DNA of 64,000 bases from Deuterostichococcus epilithicus (taxonomy: Eukaryota > Chlorophyta > Trebouxiophyceae > Prasiolales > Stichococcaceae): the NCBI GenBank assembly GCA_033439295.1, contig JAVTLE010000014.1, forward strand, positions 992,001-1,056,000. The letters are read 5' to 3'. Under the pieces are notes generated by a model. That model was not told the origin of the DNA, did not search any database, and saw only the letters and a program-made list of their open reading frames with translations. This document shows, in pieces, positions 1 to 11,829 of the stretch. How positions within the stretch are numbered: position 1 is the stretch's first letter; the number at the start of each line of letters is the position of its first letter. A program made the translations under genes and the position numbers.

Positions 1-2865
1 ACGCCGCGAGCGCGGTGGAGGCGGAGGTTTTGGCAAAGTACGAGGCCAGGGTCGGTGCCATGGCGGAGGCGGCTGAGACTCTGACAAAAAACCTGAAGGC
101 GGAGCAGCAGGCGACGCTGGCGGAGCGCAATGACAGAGCGGCCATAGCTGCGGACCTGGCCGCGTGCCGGGTGAGTGCGGATGAATTCGTGTTGCTTGCC
201 TGGCGTTCAGGGAAGCTGCAGGCGGATGTCGTTTTCAGGGAAGGCAGGAGCAGAGATGTTGCTGCCAAAGCCGCCTCGTGTGGATGCGGTGCCTGGCAGG
301 GCTGGGCATCGTCCAGCCTGCCTTCAGCCTCATCACGAATGGTTCAACAGAGAATCAGGCTGCTCTTAAGATGCACGATCCTATCTCCGCAAACTCCAAA
401 CCACGAGGTAGTGCTCTCTGGGGCTGTAGGCGGAACTGGAGGGCGCACAGCAGCAGCTGGCGGAGGCGCAGCGCAGCATGAACGAGGCGACTACGGCGGT
501 GGCAGCCGCGCGCGAGGAGCTGCAGGGCAAACTCGACGAGGCAGGCGCCGAGGCGGCGTCACTTCGGGAGCAACTGACGCAGTCCGCTGGCGAGCTGGAG
601 GTGAGCACGAATCTGATGGGTGGGAGCCGCAAATGGCCCGAGAGCGAGTCATTGGATGCAATGCAGGGCTGCCCATGGGTCACACGTGGCGGCATGCTGC
701 ATGGCCCTGCTTCTTGGATTCAGAGCTGCTTTCTGATTTCGAAGCTGCTAGTTCCTCCGGCTGCAGGCGGCAAAGGCGCGGGCGGAGGAGGCCGCCGGCG
801 AGGCGGGTCGGGCTCACGACGAGGCGGTGGCACTGCGCCAGCAGCTGAGCGAGTCGCAGAGCGAGCTGCACGACGCCAGGGAGAAGCAGGTGCCTATATG
901 TGCGAGGGCATCTGAGAAGCTGTAAAGAATCCAGCGGCAGTGGGTTTGGCGCTCCTAGGGCTGCCTGCAACAAGTACTCTACTGCGGCATGCTACCGCCC
1001 GAGCCTGCAGCGTCAATGGTGCGGCGCGCATGCTGTGCACTCGAAGCGCGCCCACGTCAACTGACACACAGAGGCGTGCAATACATGCCAGGTGCTATGT
1101 TTTAAACCGCCATCAAGGTTGACTCGCTGCTCGCAGGACCATCTCGAGATACAGCTGCGGATGGTCCAGAACGAGGTGGAGATCAACAACGACCGTGTGG
1201 CCCGGCAGCAGCGGCAGCTGGCCAAGGTGCTCGACGCCCAGCAGCGGTGCGCGCCCTGACCTTCCTCTGCCATCGCGATCTGAAAAGGGGCATGTCCAGT
1301 TCCCGTGCCAGTTACGACCTTGTGTGGTTTCACTGCCCACCAGCGGGGTGCGCCTTGAACCATTCCCCTTCCATTGTGCCATGCCGAAAGGTGCACACCT
1401 GAACAAACCGTCGGAGATTTGGGGTAGGCATCAGTCAAGTCTCGTCGCGGGGTCCTGCTGCTGTGCAGTGCCAGCTCTGACTTTCGAGGTTGTTTCGTGT
1501 TGCTGCAAACGCGGCGTTGTTGCAGCGCTATTGCATCAACTCCAGGCTGCCGCCCATCCGGCCGGCAGCTTGCGTGGCCGCAGAATCGACTGCCCTGCTG
1601 CAAGCCTGCATGGTGCCCAAGCGAACAGGCTTCGAAGCAAACAGGCTTCGATGTGCACTGCAAGCCATGTGCCGTGCCCACTGCAGGCGCGACCGTGCCA
1701 GGGCCCAGCTGACTCAGCAGCTGCAGCAGCTCGAGGAACAGGACCACTGCCTGGCGCATGCGACCAAGACCCTAGGCCACATGCTGGCGGAGTCCGCACA
1801 GGGTGAGCTGCTGTTCTTCAATGAGTCGGCGATGGGGGGGACCCTCGCTGAGTCTCGTGGGTCTGCATCACCGTGCCTCCAAGTGTCAAGGTCTCGTGAC
1901 AAGAGTGGCATGTTTGCAAGTCCAAGAGTTGACACCTGCACGGCTCCGTCTGAAACCCTGGGACTTGCAGATGCCCCACTGAATGACCTGATGGAGTGGT
2001 CCGCCAGTGGCGGCGCCTGACGCAGTGGCAGCCACTGTGCCGCTCGTGTTGTTCAGGCGAGGGCGACGACCGTGCCACAGCCAGCGGCAGCGGCGCCGGC
2101 GCAGCCGCCCAGACTGCGCTCCAAACAGCGACGCAGAACACCGTCGAAGTGTCTGGCCCGCTGCGGCACGCCGCAGCAGCCGCCGCCGCGCCAGCACAAG
2201 AGAACACACAGGCGGCGGCGGCAAGCGCGCCGCTTTGGCCGGCGGCCAGCGGTGACGCCGCAGCAACCGTTGAGACGCCGCCTGCGCCGCACTCGGCGGC
2301 GGCGGCGGCGCACGGCACGCAGCAGGCCGCGCCGCAGGAAGCCTCTCCGAGCGGCGGAGATGCGCCTGACACGGGCGGCGTGCTCCAGCATGGCGCGCTC
2401 GAGGATGGCGGCTTCGAGCCGGGTCAGGCGGCCGCCACGCTGGGCGTGGGAGGCGGGACGCTGCCGGATGCCGGCTGCGAGACGGCGGCCGAGGAGCTGG
2501 AGGAGCTGCCTGATGCGCCGGACGCGGCCGCCAACGCGGCTGCACCCCGCACCGCGTCGCCAGCGCCCGCGGAGGCGTCGCCGGCGTCTGCGTCGGCGGG
2601 CGACCCCGCCCAGCGCGCAAAGAGCGAGGCGATCGTGAACGAGGGCGGCGATGGAGACGGGCATGAAGTCATGGAGGTGAACCAGGATGGGGACGAGGAT
2701 GCCGACATGGATGATGCGGCTGCCGGCAGCGAGGGCGGCGGCGGCGGCGGCGGCAGCGATGGCGGCAGCGGCGGCGGCGGCAGCGGCGGCAGCGGCGGTG
2801 GCGATCGGCAGCCAGACGCGCATGACGCAGGCAGCAGCGATGACAGCGAGGATGTCAGCGAGTAA
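1..2865 (+). CDS. Coiled-coil protein with acidic Gly/Ala-rich tail, 5' end missing (TPR/NUA-like candidate)
   Basis: Six exons join in phase: 1-170, 430-600, 767-889, 1137-1246, 1687-1802 and 2057-2865. The first exon is cut by the window edge. The first five encode uninterrupted Ala/Glu/Gln/Arg-rich helix with heptad character, for example ELEGAQQQLAEAQRSM, and no globular motif. The last exon is low complexity: an Ala/Pro/Glu stretch, then Asp/Glu clusters, a poly-Gly/Ser run near 2736-2810 and the end DDSEDVSE before TAA. The phase-1 junction at 1802/2057 selects the acidic frame over two other long frames there. A coiled coil ending in an acidic tail is what nuclear-basket proteins of the TPR/Mlp/NUA family look like, but no diagnostic motif is present, so the family is a guess. 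Other long coiled-coil proteins fit equally well. The exon structure is well supported. Confidence 0.6.
2736..2811 (+). repeat. GGC/AGC trinucleotide-rich tract encoding poly-Gly/Ser
   Basis: A run of ggc, agc and related triplets lies in the last exon of the coiled-coil gene. It encodes Gly and Ser with a few Asp. It is a coding microsatellite and probably length-variable. Confidence 0.75.
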
Positions 2866-3364
2866 GGCGCAGCGCAGGGCGGTGCTGGAATTAAGGCGCA
2901 CTCTAATTGTGCTCAAGGGTGGGACAGGAAAAAAGGGGCCAAGGAAGGGCAAACGCCTGGGGCTTCTGGTGCGCTGCAGGCGTGAAGGCGTGAAGGCGTG
3001 AACGTTGTACTTAGCTTTGCGATTGCTTGAGCAGCCGCACACGACTTGTCCACACTCTTGAGGCACCGTTCTCTGCTGTCTGCTCGTGAGCGACGCGCAT
3101 CTTGTGTGGACTGACGCCTGTTGCACGACTGCTTGTGGATGTCAACAACCAGATGTTCCTTGGTGGACGAGCATCGCCGGCATCAAGCCATTTGTCATAG
3201 TCTGAAATGATGTGGCCGGCATCATTGTACTACTGTCCTGATCGAAAGGTTCCCACATTCAAGGCACACTTCCCTGTGGATGTCTCTGCTTGGGCAAGCT
3301 GCACACTGGTTGCTGCAAAATTCCATGGTTTGCCAGGAAATCGTGCATACGTGGGGACTCAAAC
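2866..3364. other. Convergent intergenic region
   Basis: This is the 3' flank of two convergent genes. Near 2982-3002 an 8-base unit (gcgtgaag type) repeats about three times. I see no gene and no clear TGTAA polyadenylation signal. Confidence 0.5.
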
Positions 3365-4791
3365 TCATGAGCCATCGAAGCCGGCCCCCAGCTGCCTCAC
3401 TAAGTGCTGCGTCGTTTCGAGCCGGTGCTGCAGCTCTACGATTGCCTTCGACCGCGCCGCCAACTCCTGCGCCGTGTCCTCTGCATACTTCTCTATCTCT
3501 GCGCGAGCCCTGCGTGCATGCACCGAGATTGCGTTCAGCAGCCTGTCACACGCGCGCAGTGGCAAGGCACACAAGTGTTTCTGGGCACATAGTTGAGGGG
3601 GATTTGAGAAATGTGTGACTAAGTAGCTAGATAGACCTCACTGCTTCATTCTCTCCAGGAACTCAGCCTTGAGGTGGTCGATGAACTGGACGCCGACGTC
3701 TGTGAGCACATTGATCTGCAGGGCGCATGTGTGACCAATAGAGTTTTATCAAAAAGACGTCGGCACAGCGTAGCAGCGAGAAGGTGGGCATGCCCTGGTT
3801 GACGGCTGTACGTCCCCTGAGTGGTCGCCAGGGTGACACCTCCCGTGCAAACAATAGCACTGAATGTCCACTTGGACACTAGGCCATAGCACCTCAGCCA
3901 AGTACTGCGGCAGCACATGTCGCAGGATGCTGTTGACTTGGCGGTGGTCACCTTGGCAGTCACTTCAGCAGTTCTGACTTGAATCGTGTCCAGGCCGGCT
4001 TTGAGGCTGGGCGTCAGCTCCTGCTCGTTTGCAGCATCCTCGTGCTGCCTGCTGTGCTGCGGCTGCTGCTCATCGCCCCCAGCAGCCTCATCGAGCTGCT
4101 GCGTCTGTGTGCCATCCGGCATTTGGTCCGCTTCATGCACCATAGTGCCTGCCTGCGGTTCCGCCGCGAAGTAGCTCGTCGATGCGCCAAGAACTGACGA
4201 TATGTTGGGAGGCCTCCGCCTAGCGGCAGCATACGCATTTATTGCATCTGTGCGTGCTGATGATGTGCCCCCAGCAGCACCTCCTTCGGAATGCAGCAAG
4301 CTAAGATGTGTGCACCACGCCTTGAGTGGTGCAGTCGCTTGCTGTGCTGGGCAACCTTCCTCGCAGCGGAAGCAGTCGTGAAGCCGTATGCTGAGCTCAC
4401 GCCTGCAACCTTGCAGGCTGGTATACCAGCCAAGTGGGTACCACTCCGACAGGCTCTGTGTTGCAAATTCGATCAGCAGGCGAGGTGCTCCTCGCAAAAG
4501 CCCAGTCGCGGAGCGCACAAGCACAGGCGCTTCAGGCGGTGGGACGATGTGCTCAGTGGCTTGCGCAAACGATTGGCTGCTGGTTACCACCACTAGCACT
4601 CTCTGCTGAATTGTGTGGCGGCCCGGGGAACCGGTGGTGACGCCCACATTCGCAGCGAGTCTCGCCAAATCAGAGCTGTGATTGTCTCGTCCTTGGGTGG
4701 TTGCAGAGATCGCGTGTAGATCGTCTACAGGCTCTTGCAAGACTACAGCTCCGTTGACTGCGTTCGACGCTGACGCACTGCGAGGTTGCAA
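3365..4791 (-). CDS. Unrecognised coiled-coil protein; 3' exons firm, 5' part tentative
   Basis: The 3' end is well defined. One exon ends YLAE at a GTGCTA donor. The next begins after CTGCAG with INVLTDVGVQFIDHLKAEF and ends ERMK plus CA (donor GTGAGG near 3641). The last begins after GTGACAG and reads LLNAISVHARRARAEIEKY through to GAGFDGS and TGA at 3365. All phases agree. The C-terminal 60 residues are helical and probably coiled coil. Upstream, an open frame of about 380 codons runs back to an ATG at 4791 and includes a hydrophilic Gln/Glu/Asp-rich segment near 3990-4250. How it joins the 3' exons is unresolved, and part may be non-coding. I do not recognise the family. The gene diverges from the CTD phosphatase gene about 350 bases away. 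Confidence 0.45.
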
Positions 4792-5145
4792 GCATCTGCT
4801 TTGCTCAAGCTGACGTGACTAGCAGGCCTGGCAGGTACTGCAGACAGTTCCAATCGCGATTATTGCTCCTATTTAAAGACCTCAGGCTCAGCAGGCGCTG
4901 ACAGCCGCTACAAGCGAAGTTTTAGCTTCTAACAGAAACTTGCCACAGGGTGCAGTGGCATTAGACACTGCAGCCGCGGCAACGCTTGGTCCAGAAGCTC
5001 AGTCTGTGTCTGAGAACGCACGGCTGAGGCCAGTCAGCTGCAAAGCGCAGCGTCCTGCTGCCGCACATCGGCAACACACATGAGAGCTTGGCACCTTGGC
5101 GGCATGTAGCTGCACCGACGACCCGGTTGGCCGCCCTTCATCACC
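4792..5145. promoter_or_regulatory. Divergent upstream region (coiled-coil gene / CPL3-like gene)
   Basis: About 354 bases separate the two outward-pointing starts. GC is lower than in the coding flanks. A TATTTAAA-like stretch lies near 4871. I see no gene here. The exact left boundary depends on the uncertain 4791 start. Confidence 0.35.
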
Positions 5146-8100
5146 ATGTCCGCTGTCCCTGGCGGCGACAGCGAACTCGAGGAGGGAGAAATCCCGCCAT
5201 CGCCGCCACAGCAGGTAACTCAAGCTGCATGCACCCGGGGATGGCGCGCACTGTCCTGCGAACAGAGAGGAATGCTGCGGCAATGCGGACAGGAAGCGGC
5301 AGTGCCACATCGAAGGACTGCCTGCGCTCGCAGGTTCCTGCCAAGTTCAAGGCCCGCACGCCGCCGCGGCGAAAATCGCTCAGCCCGCCGAAGAAGCGGA
5401 AGCGCAGCCGCTCGACTGACCGCGGCAGGCCGCCTCACACCAACGGAGCCCGCAGCGCGGTGGGACCCTAGTCGCCTGCCGCACCGCACGATCCTTGAGC
5501 GTAACCGGAACGAGAAGCTGACAGCCTTCTGAATCAAAATCTTACATGGCAACAGCCGTCCCTGCAGGCACCCGAGATGCACTGTGGGGGCAGAACCAGA
5601 AACAGGCTGTGCGCGCTTTCAGGCCGAGCCCAGGCGCAGGAGCAGGTCCGCGCGCCGCGACGAGCCTCCAGAGACGCCGGAAGGCAGCGCAAAGCAGTCA
5701 GCGCAGCCCCCAGCCGCCAGGCAGCCCCCGAGGCTGGCCGACGGCGGCAGTGGCGGGAGAGACCGCAGCCGATCGCGGACTCGCTCATCACCGCGCCGCC
5801 GCTCGCTGCCGCGCCGCCGCAGCCCCGCAAAGGCGCGCAGCCCGGACTCGAAAACGCCGCGCAGCCCGCCACGAGAACCGCGCAGCCCGCCACGAGAGAG
5901 CGCAACCGAGCTGGCGGCAGAGGTGCAGCGGCTGACACGCGAGACCGGCGTCCCGCAGGCCATGAAGTGAGCCAGCTCGCAAGCACACTTGTCCTCGCCG
6001 ATGCCTGTTCGGTGCTGGTGCCTAGTGCACTCAGGCAGCTGGCAAGCGATCTGGGTGACCTGCCTGCTGGCCAGCAGGCTGTCTTGTGACTCGCAGTCGT
6101 GACCGGCAGCGACCCCACGGCTGCTGTTGCCATTGCGCAGGTCTGTTGAGTGTGTAAGCAGCCAGCTGGCGGCTGCGCTGCGCAAGCTGGACAGGCTCGC
6201 GTCACTGGTGAGTGCAGTCGCTGTCATGTGCCTCTGGCTAGACCCTGCGAGCACTGGCGCACACGTTCTGCTTCGCACCCTTGCTTCCAAGATCTGCCGG
6301 CAGTACAGCACCCAATGTCCCGCTGCTGCTGACACCCTCAGGCAGAGGCGGGCGGAGAGGTGGGCGGCGACGCTGAGAAGCAGCAGCAGCGGCAGCTGAC
6401 GGCGGCGGCGGCCGCCGCCGTGTTTGGGGGTCTGCGCTCGGTGCACGTGGCACTTGGCACCTCGCAGGGGCAGGCTTCGGCTGGCGGCGCGACGCGAGAG
6501 CTTTTTGCGGCCGCCATGCGGCGCCGCGTGAAACTGTTCACCCCAGGGCAGGCCTCGACGCTGGGCGAGTGGGTGCTCACCTCCAAGGCACTGCGGGAGG
6601 CGGCGCCAAACAGCAAGGTCAGTGTCTGGGAGATTGCGAATGGCCAACAGTCAACTGTTTGCTCACTGGAGCGTGGACCAGCGCAAACGCAGGGTTTGCT
6701 AGACTAAGCCTCAGTGCTGCCCTTTCACCGTATGCAAAGAGGAGTCTCGTGGTCGCATGATGAAAGCCCCTCAGGCCATTGACAGGCTCGGGCTGATAGC
6801 AGGCTTCTCTCCATTGCAGGCCAGCTCCGCTGCGGCTGAGCGCGAAAGCAGCAGTCTCGCCGCCGTGCCAGATGCCAAGCCCAGCAGCCGGGCGGGACCC
6901 AGCGGCAGCGGCGCCGCCGCCGCAGTCGGCGCACCGGGCGAGGAGCCTTCTGTCAATGGCGTGGCAGTGGTACCGCCGCCACCTCCGGCATCGCCACCCC
7001 CACCGAGATCGTTGTCGCTGTGGGCAGATGCAGATCGGTCGGGGGCCGATGCAGCAGCAGGAGCAGCAGCGGAGGTGACAGCCGCAGCCATGACGCAAGC
7101 AGCGCAGCCGGCGGCAGAGTCTGCGGCTGCGCCGCCAGACGCCATCGGAGACTTCGCGGCAGAGCCTGCAATCCCGGGTCTGGATGCGGAGCCTGCAATC
7201 CCGGGTCTGGATGCGGAGCCTGCACCGTCGCCGCCACAGCCCAGCGCTGCGGCTGCGTCGGCTGCCTTGCCTGCGGCCGTGGCAACTCCGAGCGCGGCCT
7301 CGTCTGCGATCCTCGGCGATGTCAACACGCTGCTACAGTGCGGCTCACTTCCAACGTGTATTGCATTTGCCATTAAGAATTCGCCATGAAAAAAGCCTTG
7401 GGCAAGGCGGCTTGTGATCTGTGATCTGGTCCAGCCCTGTGAGCACTTCTCTATATCTTTGTCACTTGGTGACGGTGCTGGGCGCTTTGTTGCATGCAGG
7501 CGACGACAGCTGTGCCTCGTGCTGGACCTGGTAAGAATTTGCCTCCAGTCTGTGCCATACCCTCACATCCGAGCTGCCTGCGCCTGCGGTGCCCTGCTCA
7601 ACGACCTGCGCACCTCCCGCTCTGCATTCTGAGCCCTGCATTTCTGCCACGCCTGGCCTGCAGAGCATGCTTGAACCCTTTGACAAATAAGTTGAAACCC
7701 TGCCGGCACCCACACCCTCGCCGACATCGGCAACCCTGCAGGATCACACGCTGGTCAACTCCACGCGCTTTGCGGAGGTGGGCCCCGAGATGGAGGCTCG
7801 GCTGCGGGCGCTGCTGGCGCTGCCCAACGCTGCTGAGCGCCACCTGCATGAGCTGCCCCACATTCAGGTAAGCTTGTCACGCTTCATCGTGGACATGGTT
7901 GTCGGGAGAGCACAATTGCAACACGTATTTCAAAAGCCCGCCCTTTGCGTGTGCGGCATGCGCTCTGTCGAAGTGCAAAACGCTCTCAGGTTGCCAGGAC
8001 GCAGGCGGTCGGACAGAGGGAGGTGCTGGAGCTCTCGCAGAAGGCCCGCTTCTCTTTTGAAAGGCTCGTCACAAAGCGCCTTTGTGTCGCCGCAACCATA

Positions 8101-10585
8101 CGATGTCTGCGAAGCATCGTTGCGACGAGGCCTGCGTCTGGGAGTTGCGTTGCGATGGTGTCTTAAGGGTGGCTGCTGCTGCAGATGTGGACGAAGCTGC
8201 GGCCGGGTGTGCAGGACTTTCTGCGCCGCGCGGCCGCGTGCTTCGAGCTGTGGATCCATACCAATGGCAGCAGGTGCGGGGGCAGCTCCTCGTGGCTCAT
8301 GGCCTGATTCATGGCTGTGCTGCAGGTCTTGACACCTTGTGACAAGTCTCTCGGGTGCATCCAGCGTGGGCGCAGGCGGCAGCATGCATGCCTGTGTGGC
8401 ATGGGCCTAATATTTGCGGCGTGCAGATGCAAGATGGTGTCCAGTTCTGCAGACTGCTGCATGCATCCTGTTGGAGACTGTGGACAACCTTCTGAAGACG
8501 CTTGATGATGGCGCCGCAGGTCGTACGCCATGGCAATCGTGGAGCTGTTGGACCCCAGCGGCAAGCTGTTTGGACCGCGCATCATTGCGCAGGTGGGCAA
8601 ACCTACCGCAGCACGCGTGGCGCCAGCAATTCCTCGAAGGCTGTTGGGAAGCACGGCCTCGAGAGCGTGCCAGTACGTGACATCAGAGCTGCACTGCCTA
8701 CGAGTGTGCTGCACGCCCGTCTCACATCATGCGCACTCCCCTGCTGCTGAGTCGGGTCGCGGCCCGCGAGTCAAACAGGGCAGCGGCGACGTCAGGCAGG
8801 CGGAGCTGGCGAAGCGGCTCAAGGCGGGGCTGGAGGGCCGCGACATGGTGTCCATCGTCGTCGACGACACCTCCTCTGTGTGCGTCGCACCACTCCATCC
8901 TGGCGGTTGCGCCCCTATAGCCATGTGCTGATCACGCGGGCTGCATCGGGAGCTTGAGCACTCACAGTTCCCTGGTCGCAGGTGGTGGCTTTTTGGACCC
9001 CGAGAACGCCAATCGGCGTCGGCTGTCTCGTGCGCTTGCTGCCACCTACATGGTGCCGGGCGCTGATGCGAGATCTCAAAACTTTCTGACCTGGCAGGTG
9101 GTCGGCGCACCCGGAGAACCTGTTCCTGGTGGAGCCTTACGTGTACTTCCCAGGCCAGCGCGTGGCAACCCGCTCCCTGCTCGACAGTGAGAGGTGCGAC
9201 GCCCGCTCCGCACCTTCGCTCTGAGGCCGCATGCCTGCGCCGATGCGAGCGTGCACTCGCAGCCCGCTTGGGACTGATGCCCACCATTGCGAGGAGGCGC
9301 CGGCAGGGGCGAGGCTTGCCGCTCGGCGCCCGGCCGGCTCGCCGCACGCCTGCATGGCGCAGCGGCCTTTCCCAACGTCGGCAGCTGAGCCGAACCCTGA
9401 AACCCGAATGCGCACCCGGTGCACAGGGACGAGGTGGCGGAGCGCGGCATGCTGCGCATCGCGTGCGACACGCTGCTGCGCGTGCACGCCCACGTCTTCA
9501 GCGCCCTGAGCACGCCGCCGGCGCCGGGCCCCGACGGCCAGCTGGTGTACGCGCGCTGGGACGTGCCCCACATCCTGCACCTCCAGCGCCTCGAGGTGGC
9601 CGCAGGAGTCTGGATGCGACACCGCTTCCGGCCACAGCAGTGCTCCCACAGTGGTTTCCACAGCTGATTTGGGGTGTCAACTTCTCAACTGGGGCGATGT
9701 GCGCCCCCAACAGAGTTTTGAGAGTGGGCAGGCTACTCACTAGTACATCTGCATCGACAGCCGCAGAAGTAGGAGCAACGATGCCTCGTGGAGCGCTGCA
9801 GCGCAGAAACCGCTGCGGCGTTTCCGGGCGCGAGCGGTTGATCAGCTGCCCCCGCTGCGGCGCAGGTGCTGCGCGGCGTGCGCATCATGTTCAGCCGCAT
9901 CATCCCGCTGGAGGAGGAGCCCTCCCAGCATGCGCTGTGGGTCATGGCAGAGCGGTTCGGCGCCTCCTGCACCACGCAGTTGGGCGATGACGTCACCCAC
10001 CTGGTCACCAACACGCAGCACACGCTCAAGGTGGGTCGTGGAGCAGTGGGTTCGGGGCATCCCTTGGCTCCTGCACTTCCGAACTCCGGTTGCGGGGGCC
10101 AAGCGCTGTGCTGGGTGCTGGATGCTGGATGGCGGCAGCGTTGGCAGCAACAAACTCCTGGAGGTCATTCGGAGTGGGGTTCCTTCTAACCTGCTCTGAA
10201 CGCGTCTGAACTCGGGCCGCAGCGACGCACTGCACCGTGTGCGTTGGGTTGGTTCACCCCCGACGCAGCTGACGCCGCCGCCGGCTGGTGGCACAGGCGC
10301 AGTGGGCTAGGGACAACGGCAAGTTCATCGTCACGGCTGGCTGGTGCGCTAACAGTGACTTCCATCGCCGATGTGGTGCACATGCTCGTCGCGCTGCTGA
10401 GCTGCACTTCCAGGCTGTTGTTTGCACATTGTTCGGCCGCCTGCACATCTAGCTTGCCAGTGCGGATTCAAATTACTGTGCTGTGTTGGTGACCTACTTG
10501 ACGTGCTTCCAGGCTAAAATGCTCGTGCACGCTCTGGAGGCGTGCGCCTGAGGCGGAGTTTGCAGTGCCAGATGCCCAGCGGTGA
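5146..10585 (+). CDS. RNA polymerase II CTD phosphatase, CPL3/FCP1 type, with RS-rich N-terminus
   Basis: Sixteen exons join in phase to 789 residues: 5146-5214, 5334-5459, 5623-5966, 6141-6207, 6342-6617, 6820-7337, 7500-7530, 7742-7867, 8185-8273, 8520-8592, 8779-8879, 9098-9193, 9427-9595, 9866-10030, 10297-10343, 10513-10585. The protein should dephosphorylate the Ser-Pro heptads of the polymerase II CTD in the nucleus. The FCP1 catalytic motif DxDxT is DLDHT, inside RRQLCLVLDL|DHTLVNST. MWTKLRPGVQDFL and ELWIHTNGSR follow, then SIVVDDTSSVW and FLVEPYVYFP. A C-terminal BRCT domain covers LRGVRIMFSRIIPLEEE to KFIVTAGW and ends WRRAPEAEFAVPDAQR. The N-terminus starts with EEGEI, as I recall for plant CPL3, and carries an Arg/Ser-Pro-rich stretch (exon 3) and an Ala/Pro-rich linker with a 9-residue tandem repeat. 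The 31-base exon 7 holds the first catalytic Asp. One gene is preferred over two because all phases agree. Confidence 0.88.
7159..7221 (+). repeat. 27-bp in-frame tandem repeat (EPAIPGLDA units)
   Basis: Two identical 27-base units and part of a third encode EPAIPGLDA twice and then EPA. They sit in the low-complexity linker of the CTD phosphatase just before its catalytic domain. The unit length keeps the frame. Confidence 0.85.
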
Positions 10586-11829
10586 CCACACGGGGTCGGG
10601 AAAATTTTCTGCCCAGCCTGTGCTCGAAGCAGCGCTGCGCCGATGCCAGTGCGCCAGCCCAGCGAGTATCGATGTCAGCCGATTAGACAGCTGCAGCCAT
10701 CAAGGCAGCAAGACGTATGTCAGCTGGCTCTGATGGCGGACAGTCGTGAGCAGCGCAGTCCTCCAGAGCACAGCAGCATCGCAAACAGGTGCGGATTTTC
10801 GCCAGGTAGGCGCCACCAACATCACCATTGGCTTGCCGAACCCGCAGCTTGGTTGGCTGCCGAACATCTCCTTATAGAGGCTGCTGTGGTGCGCAATGCT
10901 AAACAGGTGGAAAAGACTTGTGTACTACAATCACTGAGGGGCTAGTGGCAGCTCAAAGGCATGCAATTATTCAGCGGCTGCTCTGACAGACCGAGAGCGC
11001 CACAGTGCGGGGTGAAGCGACAAACAGGCATCGCGAGTCCTTGGCCGCAACGGTCCTACCCGGGGTGCCAGGTATGCTGCATACATCGAAGCTCGACCAG
11101 TGCGCCAGTGCGCGGCACCACCACACCAACCCCTTGAGCGGTGAATGCCGCTGTAGTGGAGGCGGCGGGTGGGCAGGTACTGAGCCTGGAGCGAAGGGCT
11201 GACCAGAGGGTAACACGTCACGAGGGTGGTAGGTGTTGAAGTCATGCCAAACCATGGAAGCACAGCATGTTGCATGGGTGCCGAATTGCACTCATCATTT
11301 CCCTGGTATATATCTTGCATTCTTGCCTACTGGGACTCTCACAAAGGTATGCCCGACCGATGGATGCGGTTTTCATTCGGAATGCTGCTAACTGTTGATC
11401 ACCTCCGTACTGAGATAGTATAGCAGCGGGATGCGGTTGATGCTGCGGGCTTGAGCCAGATCCGCGGTTGATCGGTACAAAGAGCGTCTGCATCCACGAT
11501 GTCGTCGGCTTTTCTGCGCGGTCTGCACTATGTCTTCTATCCTATCGGTGCGCGACTCGGCCACTCTAGACAACGCCTGTGCACGTCTGCCTCGATGTGG
11601 CCATGTATCGCGGCTTCCGCATCTCCACTATCTGCCCGACCTGAAGACGAAATTCATAAATTCATTGAGCACATAGCAACGTCCAGGGCAAACCACAGCA
11701 GTCTGCGCTCTGCACCGATGATGTGGAACGCCAACTCCTGCTGTGCATTCCCCCGCATGCATGTTGCCTTCGCCGGAAGGCAACAGGCATCTGGACCTGC
11801 CGAGACCGTGCTTGTGGCTTCGTGCATGC
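10586..11829. other. Unresolved interval downstream of the CTD phosphatase gene
   Basis: About 1.2 kb holds the phosphatase 3' flank and presumably the 5' part of the next plus-strand gene. Two short plus-strand segments look faintly coding: near 10808-10879 after a CAG, and an ATG frame at about 11529-11675. Neither joins convincingly to the confirmed exons. The sequence is less GC-rich than the exons. No RNA gene was seen. Confidence 0.35.

Noticed and set aside
2053-3126. Long minus-strand open frame (357 codons), Arg/Ala-rich
   Set aside because: It is the mirror of the low-complexity GC-rich last exon of the plus-strand coiled-coil gene. It has no splice or family support, whereas the plus-strand frame is fixed by phase and by the acidic end.
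7338-7499. Split of 5146-10585 into two genes (stop at 7387)
   Set aside because: A GTGCGG donor at 7338 is in the phase needed by the 31-base exon at 7500, and the join gives QRRQLCLVLDL as in FCP1 proteins.
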